A stretch of DNA of 6,809 bases from an uncultured Oscillospiraceae bacterium. Lineage in GTDB: Bacteria; Bacillota; Clostridia; Oscillospirales; Ruminococcaceae. The DNA lies in assembly GCA_934463345.1 (NCBI GenBank), contig CAKSJL010000088.1, positions 1 through 6,809 of the forward strand, given 5' to 3'. How positions within the stretch are numbered: the first letter of the stretch is position 1; each line of letters opens with the position of its first letter. Below the pieces are notes generated by a model. That model saw only the letters and a program-made list of their open reading frames with translations, was not told the DNA's origin and did no database searches. Positions 1-6,515 of the stretch are shown piece by piece. A program made the translations under genes and the position numbers.

Positions 1-8
1 TTCCTTTT

Positions 9-13
9 CCTCC
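9..13 (-). promoter_or_regulatory. Ribosome binding site for a gene starting at the window edge
   Basis: A GGAGG on the minus strand is followed by 8 nt to base 1, so a start codon just beyond the edge would have ideal spacing. An in-frame-looking ATG at 15-13 overlaps it but has only a poor purine run upstream, so the off-edge start is preferred. With the promoter at 29-57 this gives a 5' leader of only about 20-25 nt. Confidence 0.5.
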
Positions 14-28
14 ATTTTTTCTTTTCCT

Positions 29-57
29 ATTTTATTCCTTTGAGGTTGGAGTGTCAA
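29..57 (-). promoter_or_regulatory. Sigma-A-type promoter reading off the left edge
   Basis: On the minus strand there is a perfect -35 TTGACA (52-57), a 17-nt spacer and a -10 TAAAAT (29-34, 5 of 6 consensus). The predicted transcription start is near base 22. It lies downstream of the fliB-like gene and points the same way, so it most likely serves the next gene, which lies outside the window. Confidence 0.7.
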
Positions 58-82
58 GTTTTATTATACTACATCATACTAT

Positions 83-106
83 TTAGGATTAAAAGAAAAA
101 TCCTAA
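83..106 (-). terminator. Weak hairpin overlapping the fliB-like stop codon
   Basis: TTAGGATT (83-90) and AATCCTAA (99-106) form a perfect 8-bp inverted repeat with an 8-nt loop, and the TAA stop of the upstream gene lies within it. The stem is AT-rich and no clean U-tract follows on the minus strand, so termination would be weak. It may be only a chance palindrome. Confidence 0.25.
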
Positions 107-1102
107 TAAAAAATCAGAAGCTAAGCAACTTTCTGTATAGAAAGCTTCATAAAGAGTTTCAAGATTTTCTGTACAATATTCGATTTCTTTTGAGTAATTT
201 TTTGCTGTAATTACTATGTTCTCGAAATTCGTATCCGGTTTACACTCTCCAAGATACGCAATTACCCATGTGCTTAATACAGCTAATTTCACTTTAGATA
301 AGACTTCACCGTCAAATGTGCCTTTAAGGAAATATCTGTAAATAAAATATACTGCAATTCTTCGTAAGTATATTTCATGCTGGTTTTTATAACCTTTAAA
401 ACTGTCTGCAAATTTCATGCTATTATGAATAGACAGAATCCAGTTTTCATCCATAGGTTCAAGTTCAGTAAAAATATGAAGGATTGATTTTATATCCGGA
501 TAACGTGGAACCATAGTATTTTTCCATTCAGGAATCGTATAATCTTTATTATCAATGCGAAACTGCAATTCTTCCGCAAAGCAGAGAAGGCAGCCGATTG
601 AATCTTTAAAGTCAGAATCTGTATGTAAATGATCAATAATAACCTGACGTGCATCATTAAGAAAATCGAAAAGTAATTCATCAGGATATTCACTCTCATC
701 TTCTGATATAATTTCCTCAGTAAGAGAAAAATTCTCTGAGATAATCAGCCTTGCAGCAGCTTCGCAGCATAGACCTATTCCTCCTTCCTTAATGTTACCA
801 AACCATTCGTAAAACCTTGGATGATTGGTACAAATCTGACACAAGCTATCTTCACCAAGTTTTGCATAAATATCGCAAAGATTTCTGCTGTTAAGGAATG
901 GGCAGCGCTCTTTTTCGTTCAGGACAAAACTGCCGTCAGATATATTCTGTTTCAGACGTTTTCCAAAATCACCGTCAATGCTCATATATTTTTCAAGTGT
1001 AATATTATCTACATCAATTTCCCAGCCTATACAACAATTATCACTGCATTTATCTGCCAGACACTTGAATTTATTATAGTATGAAGGTGTACGAAAAACC
1101 AT
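89..1102 (-). CDS. fliB: FliB-family protein (flagellin lysine-N-methylase-like)
   Basis: The 337-residue product matches the FliB family, whose Salmonella member methylates lysines on flagellin using S-adenosylmethionine and is reported to need an iron-sulfur cluster. The sequence shows the family's cysteine pattern: C14-x4-C19-x3-C23-C24 near the N-terminus followed by GWEIDVD, then C67 in RCPFL, C76, C88-x2-C91 in LCQICTNHPRF, and a CC pair at 112-113 before EAAARLI. The rest is a mostly helical domain without motifs I can assign. It looks intact though slightly shorter than typical members. The ATG has GGAG 8 nt upstream and its own promoter, so it is probably monocistronic. No flagellar genes are in the window, and homologues occur in non-motile Clostridia, so flagellin is not an assured substrate. 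Family assignment is firm, substrate is not. Confidence 0.85.
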   Translation of the reverse strand: MVFRTPSYYNKFKCLADKCSDNCCIGWEIDVDNITLEKYMSIDGDFGKRLKQNISDGSFVLNEKERCPFLNSRNLCDIYAKLGEDSLCQICTNHPRFYEWFGNIKEGGIGLCCEAAARLIISENFSLTEEIISEDESEYPDELLFDFLNDARQVIIDHLHTDSDFKDSIGCLLCFAEELQFRIDNKDYTIPEWKNTMVPRYPDIKSILHIFTELEPMDENWILSIHNSMKFADSFKGYKNQHEIYLRRIAVYFIYRYFLKGTFDGEVLSKVKLAVLSTWVIAYLGECKPDTNFENIVITAKNYSKEIEYCTENLETLYEAFYTESCLASDFLLGFFF

Positions 1103-1146
1103 TTAAAATTCTCCATTCTGATTTAACATAAATATTGTATAGTTAA

Positions 1147-1176
1147 ATAATAGCATAGATCTATTGAAAAAGTCAA
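1147..1176 (-). promoter_or_regulatory. Promoter of the fliB-like gene
   Basis: Minus strand: -35 TTGACT (1171-1176), an 18-nt spacer and -10 TATTAT (1147-1152). The predicted start is about 38 nt upstream of the fliB-like ATG, and its GGAG site falls within that leader. Confidence 0.6.
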
Positions 1177-1222
1177 GATGGGTTTCAGCGTCTGTTGACT
1201 CTATAATAATATTAAAATAGCT

Positions 1223-1315
1223 CTAAACATTTTCTGCTTTTACATTCGCAGAGTATTTTGGCTTTTTCAGCATTTCAAGAATCAGGTCCCAGAGACTTTC
1301 CAAAATTATCTCCAT
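1223..1315 (-). CDS. Possible micro-ORF, small amphipathic peptide
   Basis: I do not recognise this gene with certainty. The frame encodes 30 residues from an ATG at 1315, beginning MEIILESLWDLILEMLKK and ending in a polar tail. The ATG has no ribosome site. However, GGAG (1309-1312) sits 6 nt before an in-frame TTG at 1301-1303, which would give a 26-residue peptide beginning MESLWDLILE. The alternating Leu/Ile with Glu/Asp looks like an amphipathic or membrane-associated helix and resembles the start of small hypothetical proteins common in Clostridia. It lies in the gap between the permease-like and fliB-like genes, reading in the same direction. No convincing promoter was found. It could be a real small protein, the decayed start of a longer gene, or chance. 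Confidence 0.3.
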   Translation of the reverse strand: MEIILESLWDLILEMLKKPKYSANVKAENV

Positions 1316-1365
1316 AAAAAAAGTGGGATTTTTTTATCAGTTTTATACAAAATTCGACAAATCAC

Positions 1366-1395
1366 TTGATAAACAGGTGCATTTAATGCTATAAT
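1366..1395 (+). promoter_or_regulatory. Strong extended -10 promoter facing the permease-like gene
   Basis: Plus strand: -35 TTGATA (1366-1371, 5 of 6), an 18-nt spacer and a perfect -10 TATAAT (1390-1395) preceded by TG at 1387-1388 in the extended -10 position. Transcription would start near 1402, five bases before the stop codon of the oppositely oriented membrane gene. It would make an antisense RNA across that gene, or a very long leader reaching malQ at 2052. No plus-strand terminator was seen between 1402 and 2052. Confidence 0.5.
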
Positions 1396-1406
1396 AATAG
1401 TGCCTG

Positions 1407-1802
1407 CTATTTTGTACTGCTTTCTAATCTTGTGCTTATTGCTTTGCATACAAATCCGGCAGGTATGCACAAAAAAAACCATAATACAGTAAACGGCAGA
1501 CAGATCTGTCCGAGTATATTAAATGGCATATCAGAATAATTCCAGACATTCCAGTCAAGTATTATATTAACTGTGACACCGACTGTAAATTCAACGGCGG
1601 TTATTATCAACGAACCGATGATGCACTTTTGCCAGAATGGAACTTCCTTCAGGTGAGTGAACATTTCGTAGAGTATTGTGAGAATAATACCGCCTGTAAG
1701 CGTCATGGTCCAGTGTGTAAAGCCTCTTGAAAGTATTTCAAGAAGACTGTATATAAAGCATCCGGTCAGGAATGCCAGAATTTTTCCTCCGAGCGAATTC
1801 AA
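1407..1802 (-). CDS. Putative ABC transporter permease (CmpB-type small membrane protein)
   Basis: The 131-residue product belongs to the family labelled 'putative ABC transporter permease / ABC_trans_CmpB' (PF06541), whose biochemical role is not established. Family signatures are clear: CFIYSLLEILSRGFTHWTM (15-33), a second acidic motif EFTVG (71-75), and WNVWNYSDMPFNILGQIC (84-101). Four hydrophobic segments are visible at about 6-22, 34-48, 59-82 and 100-120, so it should sit in the cytoplasmic membrane. I start it at TTG 1802-1800, because GGGGG lies 7 nt upstream and the family match begins right there. An upstream in-frame TTG at 1886 would add 28 residues unlike the family and has a poor ribosome site. 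No ATP-binding partner is nearby, so active transport is unsupported. It diverges from malQ, and its 3' end meets a head-on promoter. Confidence 0.8.
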   Translation of the reverse strand: MNSLGGKILAFLTGCFIYSLLEILSRGFTHWTMTLTGGIILTILYEMFTHLKEVPFWQKCIIGSLIITAVEFTVGVTVNIILDWNVWNYSDMPFNILGQICLPFTVLWFFLCIPAGFVCKAISTRLESSTK

Positions 1803-1809
1803 ATATATG

Positions 1810-1814
1810 CCCCC
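1810..1814 (-). promoter_or_regulatory. Ribosome binding site fixing the TTG start of the permease-like gene
   Basis: GGGGG on the minus strand lies 7 nt before the TTG at 1802. It is the only plausible ribosome site close to where the family homology starts, and it decides the start over the upstream TTG at 1886. Confidence 0.5.
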
Positions 1815-1899
1815 AGTCTTTAAGTTTAATTGCTGCTGTTTGTTTATGCAGCTGTAATTGCAAAAAAAATTAGTGTTCAGACGCAAAATGCCTTTACGG

Positions 1900-1928
1900 T
1901 TTATTATGTTTTTTTTCGTGACTATTAT
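1900..1928 (+). promoter_or_regulatory. Candidate promoter of the malQ-glgP operon
   Basis: Plus strand: -10 TATTAT (1923-1928) lies 17 nt after a weak -35 TTTATT (1900-1905). Transcription would begin near 1935, leaving a leader of about 115 nt before malQ. It overlaps the opposite-strand promoter. This is the best candidate near malQ, but the match is modest. Confidence 0.3.
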
Positions 1929-1951
1929 ACATCAGATCATGCACCATACAA
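1924..1951 (-). promoter_or_regulatory. Candidate promoter of the permease-like gene
   Basis: Minus strand: a perfect -10 TATAAT (1924-1929), a 16-nt spacer and a weak -35 TTGTAT (1946-1951). The leader to the TTG at 1802 would be about 115 nt. The -10 is strong but the -35 is poor. Confidence 0.4.
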
Positions 1952-2040
1952 GTTGTGTTGGTGTACTCTGACAATCATGATGCAAGGACGCCTGATCCGT
2001 AATGCTGAGGCACTTTCGGAATTTGTTAAAGCGTCAGAAT

Positions 2041-2044
2041 GGAG
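2041..2044 (+). promoter_or_regulatory. Ribosome binding site fixing the malQ start
   Basis: GGAG lies 7 nt before the ATG at 2052. The reading frame stays open upstream to 1830, so this site and the N-terminal family match (MRKSGIL) decide the start at 2052. Confidence 0.75.
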
Positions 2045-2051
2045 CTTGTTT

Positions 2052-3527
2052 ATGAGAAAAAGCGGTATTTTAATGCACATTTCCAGCTTGCCGTCACAGT
2101 ACGGAATAGGAAAGATGGGTAAAGCAGCTTATGATTTTGTGGATTTTCTTGCTGAATCAGGAATAAAATGCTGGCAAATACTCCCGTTATCACCTACCAG
2201 CTACGGTGATTCTCCGTATCAGTCATTTTCGGTTTATGCCGGAAATCCGTATTTTATAGATTTTGAAATACTCAAACAGGAGGGACTCCTTAAAAAATCT
2301 GACTTTCACAATGTAAAGTGGGAGGATAGTCCTAATCTTGTAAATTACAGTTATATTTATCAGAATTGTTTTAAGGTGCTGAAACAGGCATATAAGGTCT
2401 ACAGACGTGATATATCAAAAAAGTACAGCAATTTTGTTGAAAAGAATAAGGACTGGCTTGATGACTATGCATTGTTTATGGCTCTTAAATTTAAAAATGA
2501 CGGCAAGCCATGGTATGAATGGGACGAAAAGCTTGCACTTCGTGAACCTGAGGCTCTTAAAAAGGCGGCTGAGGAACTGAAAAAAGATACAGAATTCTTC
2601 AAGTTTATTCAGTACAAATTTTTCGGACAATGGAGTGATCTGAAAAAATATGCAAATGATAAAGGCATTGAAATAATTGGAGATATGCCTATTTATGTTT
2701 CGTACGACAGCGTTGAGGCGTGGGCATCGCCGGAACTGTTTTTGTTCGATAAAAATCACAAACCTGTAGATGTTGCCGGATGCCCTCCGGATGACTTTGC
2801 ACTTACTGGTCAGCTGTGGGGAAATCCGCTGTATGACTGGGATTATCACAAAAAGACAGGTTTTGAATGGTGGAAAAAGAGACTTAAATTCTCAGCAGAA
2901 ATATATGATATAGTAAGAATTGACCATTTCAGAGGCTTTGAAAGCTTCTATGCAATACCATATGGAAGCGAAACCGCTGAAAACGGAGAATGGAGAAAAG
3001 GTCCTGGCGCAGAGCTTTTCAAGACTGTTCAGAAAGAGCTTGGTGTTCTTAACATTATTGCTGAGGATCTCGGATTTATCACTGAGGACGTTCATGAAAT
3101 GCTGAGAGAGGTCGGTTATCCGGGCATGAAGGTACTGCAGTTTGCGTTTGGTGACGGCGGAAAAAGCGAACACCTTCCGCACAATTTTGAAAGCTCAAAC
3201 TGTATTGCCTATACAGGTACTCATGATAATGAAACTCTCAAGGGATGGGTGAATTCATCTTCGTCAGATACCCTCAAATACGCCATGGCATACTTTAATA
3301 TCAAGAAGAAAAAGGATATTCCTAAGGGAATGTTACGAGCTGCATGGGGAAGCGTTGCACAGATTGCAGTTGCACAGATGCAGGATTTTCTTGAAAGCGA
3401 TCCTTCATGCAGAATGAATACACCTTCAACCTCCGGAGATAACTGGCAGTTCAGGACAAAGGAAATGGACTTCACAGAAAAGCTTTCAAAGAAAATCTCA
3501 AAGCTTAATAAAATGTATAACAGATAA
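2052..3527 (+). CDS. malQ: 4-alpha-glucanotransferase (amylomaltase, GH77)
   Basis: This cytoplasmic enzyme transfers alpha-1,4-glucan segments between maltodextrins and releases glucose. It supplies chains long enough for glycogen/maltodextrin phosphorylase. The 491-residue product opens with RKSGILMHISSLPSQYGIG and then LPLSPTSYGDSPYQSFS, both classic for the family. All three catalytic acids are present: nucleophile D291 in VRIDHFRGF, acid/base E338 in IAEDLG and the stabilising D392 in TGTHDNETLKGW. Their positions nearly match those of the well-studied Thermus enzyme. Length is normal for the short bacterial amylomaltase class, without the N-terminal extension of E. coli MalQ. The gene is followed by glgP after 12 nt, which indicates an operon. 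No truncation or missing residue was seen. Function is very secure; the true physiological substrate (glycogen or imported maltodextrin) is inferred. Confidence 0.97.
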   Translation: MRKSGILMHISSLPSQYGIGKMGKAAYDFVDFLAESGIKCWQILPLSPTSYGDSPYQSFSVYAGNPYFIDFEILKQEGLLKKSDFHNVKWEDSPNLVNYSYIYQNCFKVLKQAYKVYRRDISKKYSNFVEKNKDWLDDYALFMALKFKNDGKPWYEWDEKLALREPEALKKAAEELKKDTEFFKFIQYKFFGQWSDLKKYANDKGIEIIGDMPIYVSYDSVEAWASPELFLFDKNHKPVDVAGCPPDDFALTGQLWGNPLYDWDYHKKTGFEWWKKRLKFSAEIYDIVRIDHFRGFESFYAIPYGSETAENGEWRKGPGAELFKTVQKELGVLNIIAEDLGFITEDVHEMLREVGYPGMKVLQFAFGDGGKSEHLPHNFESSNCIAYTGTHDNETLKGWVNSSSSDTLKYAMAYFNIKKKKDIPKGMLRAAWGSVAQIAVAQMQDFLESDPSCRMNTPSTSGDNWQFRTKEMDFTEKLSKKISKLNKMYNR

Positions 3528-3539
3528 AGGAGATTATTT

Positions 3540-5876
3540 ATGGAACAGTTTAAGGAAACCTTAAAAAAGTCACTTGTCGGCTGTAAGACACCACAGGAAA
3601 TTCACAACGCTCTTGGAGAGGCAGTACTGAGCTTTACAGATGAAAACTGGAAGAAATCAAAATCTGCTCATTATCACAGCAGACGTGCATGTTATTTTTC
3701 TATGGAATTTCTTGTTGGTCGTGCAGTTTTTAATAATCTGCTTTGCCTTGGACTTTATGACGATACAGAGGCAGTTCTGAATGAAACGGGAACAAGTCTC
3801 AGTGCGCTTGAGGAAATTGAGGATGCTGCGCTTGGAAACGGAGGACTTGGACGTCTTGCAGCATGCTTTCTTGATAGTGCCGCTTCAATGAATCTTCCGC
3901 TTGACGGTTATGGCATAAGATACAAATATGGTCTTTTCAAGCAGGGGATTGAGAATGGTTTTCAGACAGAAACTGCTGATGACTGGACAAGATTCGGTGA
4001 CCCATGGTCTGTAAGACAGGATTGTGATGCTGTTGAGGTCAGATTCAACGGTCAGACAGTCAGAGCTGTGCCTTACGATATGCCGATATATGGTTGCCAT
4101 ACTGATCATGTAAGCACACTTCGTCTGTGGCAGGCTGAGGCTGTGAATGAATTTGATTTTAAGCTTTTTAATGAGCAGAAATATCTTGATGCGAGCGCCG
4201 AAAAGACATCAGCTGAGGATATTTCAAGGGTTCTCTATCCTAATGATGATACAAGGGAAGGTAAGAAGCTGAGATTAAAACAGCAGTATTTCTTCTGTAG
4301 TGCTTCGCTTCAGGATATTACCAAAAAACACTTTGAGCGTTTTGGAACTCTTGAAAATATTTCTGACAGTATTTCGGTTCAGCTTAATGATACGCATCCT
4401 GTAATCTCAATACCAGAGCTTATCAGAATACTTAAAAATGACGGAATGATCTTTGAAAAGGCGTTTGCAATTGCCAGAAAGGTATTTAATTATACAAACC
4501 ATACAGTTATGCCTGAAGCCCTTGAAAAGTGGGACTGCTCTCTTGTAGAGGAGCTTCTGCCGGAGGTTTATTCGATAATTTTACAGATACACGAACAGCT
4601 TATTGCTGAGATGTATTCAAAAAATCTTGAAAAGTCACAGATTGACAAGATTATGATAATAAGAAACGGTCTTGTTAATATGGCTGATATGGCTGTTTAC
4701 TGTTCATCGTATGTAAATGGTGTTGCGGAAATCCATACGGAAATTCTCAAGGATACTGTTCTTGCGGATTGGTATACACTTTATCCGGAACGCTTCCAGA
4801 ACAAGACAAATGGTATTACACAGCGTCGTTGGCTTGCGCTTTGCAATAAAGAGCTTGCAAAAATGATAACAGATCTCACAGGCGGCGAGGAATGGATGAC
4901 AAATCTTGATAAGCTCAAGGAACTGGAGCAGTTTGCTGATAATGATGAGCTTATAAACCGTTTCCTTAATATTAAAAAGGAAAATAAAAAGGCGCTGGCT
5001 GAGTACATCAGGAATGTTGAGGGAATTGAAATAAATCCTAATTCTGTTTTTGATATTCAGATAAAGAGACTGCACGAATACAAGCGTCAGCTCCTCAATG
5101 CGTTTTCGATACTCTATATCTATTTTGGCATCAAGAGCGGCGAGATTATCAATATGAACCCTGTAACATTTATTTTCGGTGCAAAGTCGGCTCCGGGTTA
5201 CCGCAGGGCGAAGGGTATTATTAAATATATCAATGAGATTGCAAAGCTTATTGAAAGTGATGAGGAAGTCAACAGGTACATCAAGGTTGTCTTTGTTTCA
5301 AACTATAACGTTTCTTATGCTGAAAAGCTTATTCCGGCTGCCGATGTTTCAGAACAGATCTCAACTGCCGGCACAGAGGCTTCAGGTACGGGAAATATGA
5401 AGCTTATGCTTAATGGTGCGGTTACTCTTGGAACTTACGACGGCGCAAATATTGAGATTGTTCAAGAAGCAGGTGAGGAGAACAACTATATCTTTGGTGC
5501 AAGAGTTGAGGAGCTTAAAAAGATTATGCCTGAATATAACAGCAGAAAGCTTCTTTCTGAGAATGAGAGAATAAGAAAGGTTGTATCAACTCTCATTGAC
5601 GGTACGGTTTCTGACGGCGGAACAGGCGTTTTCAGGGAGCTTTATTATTCACTGACTGATGGTGCGTCATGGCATTCACCTGACAATTATTATTTGCTTG
5701 GCGATCTGGAAAGCTATGTTGAAGCTAAGCTCAGGTGTATAGGCGATTTCGGAAGCAAGAAGCTCATAGGCAAAAAAATGTGGATGAATATGTGCAATGC
5801 CGGAAAATTCAGCTCAGACAGAACTATAAAGGACTATGCAGAAAACATCTGGCATATCGGAACCATAGAAATGTAA
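3540..5876 (+). CDS. glgP: Glycogen/maltodextrin phosphorylase (GT35)
   Basis: This cytoplasmic enzyme uses pyridoxal phosphate to cleave terminal alpha-1,4-linked glucose with phosphate, giving glucose-1-phosphate. The 778-residue product is complete. Near the N-terminus it has SRRACYFSMEFLVGR and the conserved ALGNGGLGRLAACFLDS segment (GNGG starts at residue 99). In the middle are LNDTHP and the KRLHEYKRQLLN motif (from 509). The cofactor site EASGTGNMKLMLNG has the Schiff-base lysine at K621, followed by GTYDGANIEI. Length fits bacterial GlgP/MalP, and I see no long N-terminal regulatory extension. The ATG has AAAGGAG 7 nt upstream, overlapping the malQ stop. It is last in the operon and ends at a hairpin terminator. 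Whether glycogen or maltodextrin is preferred cannot be read from the sequence; the pairing with malQ allows either, so malP is an alternative name. Confidence 0.97.
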   Translation: MEQFKETLKKSLVGCKTPQEIHNALGEAVLSFTDENWKKSKSAHYHSRRACYFSMEFLVGRAVFNNLLCLGLYDDTEAVLNETGTSLSALEEIEDAALGNGGLGRLAACFLDSAASMNLPLDGYGIRYKYGLFKQGIENGFQTETADDWTRFGDPWSVRQDCDAVEVRFNGQTVRAVPYDMPIYGCHTDHVSTLRLWQAEAVNEFDFKLFNEQKYLDASAEKTSAEDISRVLYPNDDTREGKKLRLKQQYFFCSASLQDITKKHFERFGTLENISDSISVQLNDTHPVISIPELIRILKNDGMIFEKAFAIARKVFNYTNHTVMPEALEKWDCSLVEELLPEVYSIILQIHEQLIAEMYSKNLEKSQIDKIMIIRNGLVNMADMAVYCSSYVNGVAEIHTEILKDTVLADWYTLYPERFQNKTNGITQRRWLALCNKELAKMITDLTGGEEWMTNLDKLKELEQFADNDELINRFLNIKKENKKALAEYIRNVEGIEINPNSVFDIQIKRLHEYKRQLLNAFSILYIYFGIKSGEIINMNPVTFIFGAKSAPGYRRAKGIIKYINEIAKLIESDEEVNRYIKVVFVSNYNVSYAEKLIPAADVSEQISTAGTEASGTGNMKLMLNGAVTLGTYDGANIEIVQEAGEENNYIFGARVEELKKIMPEYNSRKLLSENERIRKVVSTLIDGTVSDGGTGVFRELYYSLTDGASWHSPDNYYLLGDLESYVEAKLRCIGDFGSKKLIGKKMWMNMCNAGKFSSDRTIKDYAENIWHIGTIEM

Positions 5877-5891
5877 TTTTCATAAAAAGAA

Positions 5892-5922
5892 AAATATCCC
5901 CTGACTTTGTCAGGGGATATTT
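5892..5922. terminator. Bidirectional terminator between glgP and the DUF2325 gene
   Basis: A perfect 13-bp stem (5892-5904 with 5910-5922), including a CCCCTGA core, encloses a 5-nt loop. On the minus strand the stem runs into a TTTTTCTTTTT tract, an excellent terminator for the DUF2325 gene. On the plus strand the U-run after the stem is short (ATATTTAATATG), so termination of malQ-glgP may be less tight. The two genes converge on it. Confidence 0.8.
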
Positions 5923-5979
5923 AATATGCTGTAATTGCTTTATCCGGAGTTAGCAGACGCTTATTTAAGGCGTAAAAAA

Positions 5980-6267
5980 TTATGCCTGACCGCAGTATTC
6001 ATTAAGTACGGTCTTTAACGCATTAACGCTTGCACTATGTATTCTCGCAACAGGGATATTATGCTTCTGGGATTTCTGATTAACTCTTGAAACCATCTTA
6101 TGTGAACAGGTATTTGTGAAAACCACCATAAGATCAGGCGTTCCAAGCTTATTTTCAAAGTCTGACGGCATCTGTGTAAAAACCTTTGCTTTGCAGTTAT
6201 ATTCCTTGCATATATCCTTGTATCTTGTTGCCATTCTGTCGTTTCCGCCGACTACAACAATACTCAT
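5980..6267 (-). CDS. DUF2325 domain protein, function unknown
   Basis: This 95-residue protein is a stand-alone DUF2325 (PF10087) domain. It begins with beta-strand MSIVVVGG and a glycine-rich loop (VVGGND, 5-10), like a small Rossmann-type fold. It also has the family's conserved TNTCSHKM segment (51-58, with C54 and H56), preceded by a hydrophobic strand DLMVVF, and a late IPVARIHSAS strand. The role of the family is not established, and nucleotide or metal binding is only inferred from the fold and the Cys/His pair. The ATG has GAGGTG 8 nt upstream, and the gene has its own near-consensus promoter, so it should be well expressed as a single-gene unit. It converges with glgP and shares its terminator, and nothing suggests a role in glucan metabolism. 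Confidence 0.85.
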   Translation of the reverse strand: MSIVVVGGNDRMATRYKDICKEYNCKAKVFTQMPSDFENKLGTPDLMVVFTNTCSHKMVSRVNQKSQKHNIPVARIHSASVNALKTVLNEYCGQA

Positions 6268-6319
6268 TTTATATTCACCTCGTTTGAATTTTGAGTTACC
6301 TACCGCTAACTATGAATTA

Positions 6320-6348
6320 AGTATATCACATAAAAATATAAATGTCAA
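6320..6348 (-). promoter_or_regulatory. Near-consensus promoter of the DUF2325 gene
   Basis: Minus strand: perfect -35 TTGACA (6343-6348), a 17-nt spacer and -10 TATACT (6320-6325, 5 of 6). The leader to the ATG is about 45 nt. An imperfect dyad (AGTTA 6294-6298 with TAACT 6307-6311) lies in the leader, just after the predicted start. Confidence 0.8.
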
Positions 6349-6410
6349 GCAGTATCCGGATATTTTTAAAGTAATTTTGTAGGTTTGTAAATGATGAGAT
6401 ACAAAAAGGA

Positions 6411-6482
6411 TCAGAAAACTTCGCCAGCAGTTAAGAAAGCTTTAATATATTCGGCAGGAGATTTCCAATTAAGAGGACGCAT
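6411..6482 (-). pseudogene. C-terminal relic of a DDE-type transposase
   Basis: The minus strand reads MRPLNWKSPAEYIKAF and seven more residues before a TGA at 6411-6413. The pattern 'RP-L-N/G-W/Y-x-S/T-P-A-E-Y' is the typical C-terminal end of rve/DDE transposases of the IS3, IS481 or IS30 type. Nothing of the catalytic core is present: upstream the frame runs into an IS-end-like sequence at 6490-6515 and stops near 6543. It is therefore at most a remnant of about 23 codons. The match is short, so chance cannot be excluded. Confidence 0.4.
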
Positions 6483-6489
6483 AGGAAAA

Positions 6490-6515
6490 TGAACCGCTCC
6501 CCTTTTGTTAGACAA
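6490..6515 (+). repeat. IS3-type terminal inverted repeat, solitary
   Basis: This sequence begins TGAACCGCTCCCC and ends GTTAGACAA. It aligns with the IS-end-like sequence at 6783-6808 (TGAACTGACCCC...GTTAGACAA) and has the TG...CCCC...GTTAGACA layout of IS150-group ends. A TATAAT follows at 6521-6526, as expected for an outward end that carries transposase promoter elements. No transposase gene follows; only about 50 bp separate it from the tRNA terminator, so it is a leftover end. Confidence 0.45.

Noticed and set aside
821..1084. Plus-strand open frame opposite the fliB-like gene
   Set aside because: It lies wholly antisense to a well-supported coding region, has no family resemblance and no credible ribosome site.
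1312..1337. AT-only palindrome ATAAAAAAA...TTTTTTTAT as a terminator
   Set aside because: The stem has no GC pairs, so it would be too unstable to act as a Rho-independent terminator; it is probably chance in AT-rich DNA.
1446..1470. Hairpin TGCATAC...GTATGCA as a terminator for the head-on promoter
   Set aside because: The loop is 11 nt and an A-run, not a T-run, follows on the plus strand; it lies inside the coding region of the permease-like gene.
2415..3182. Minus-strand open frames inside malQ
   Set aside because: They mirror the coding strand of an intact GH77 gene and show no domain-like composition.
4704..5075. Long minus-strand open frames inside glgP
   Set aside because: They are shadows of the phosphorylase reading frame, with no independent start signals.
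5957..5973. Small hairpin ACGCTT...AGGCGT as a second terminator
   Set aside because: It has only six pairs including a G-U, and no U-tract follows on either strand; the 5892-5922 hairpin explains termination.
6116..6382. Plus-strand open frame over the DUF2325 gene and its promoter
   Set aside because: It is antisense to a recognised family and runs through a clear promoter; the translation has no recognisable features.
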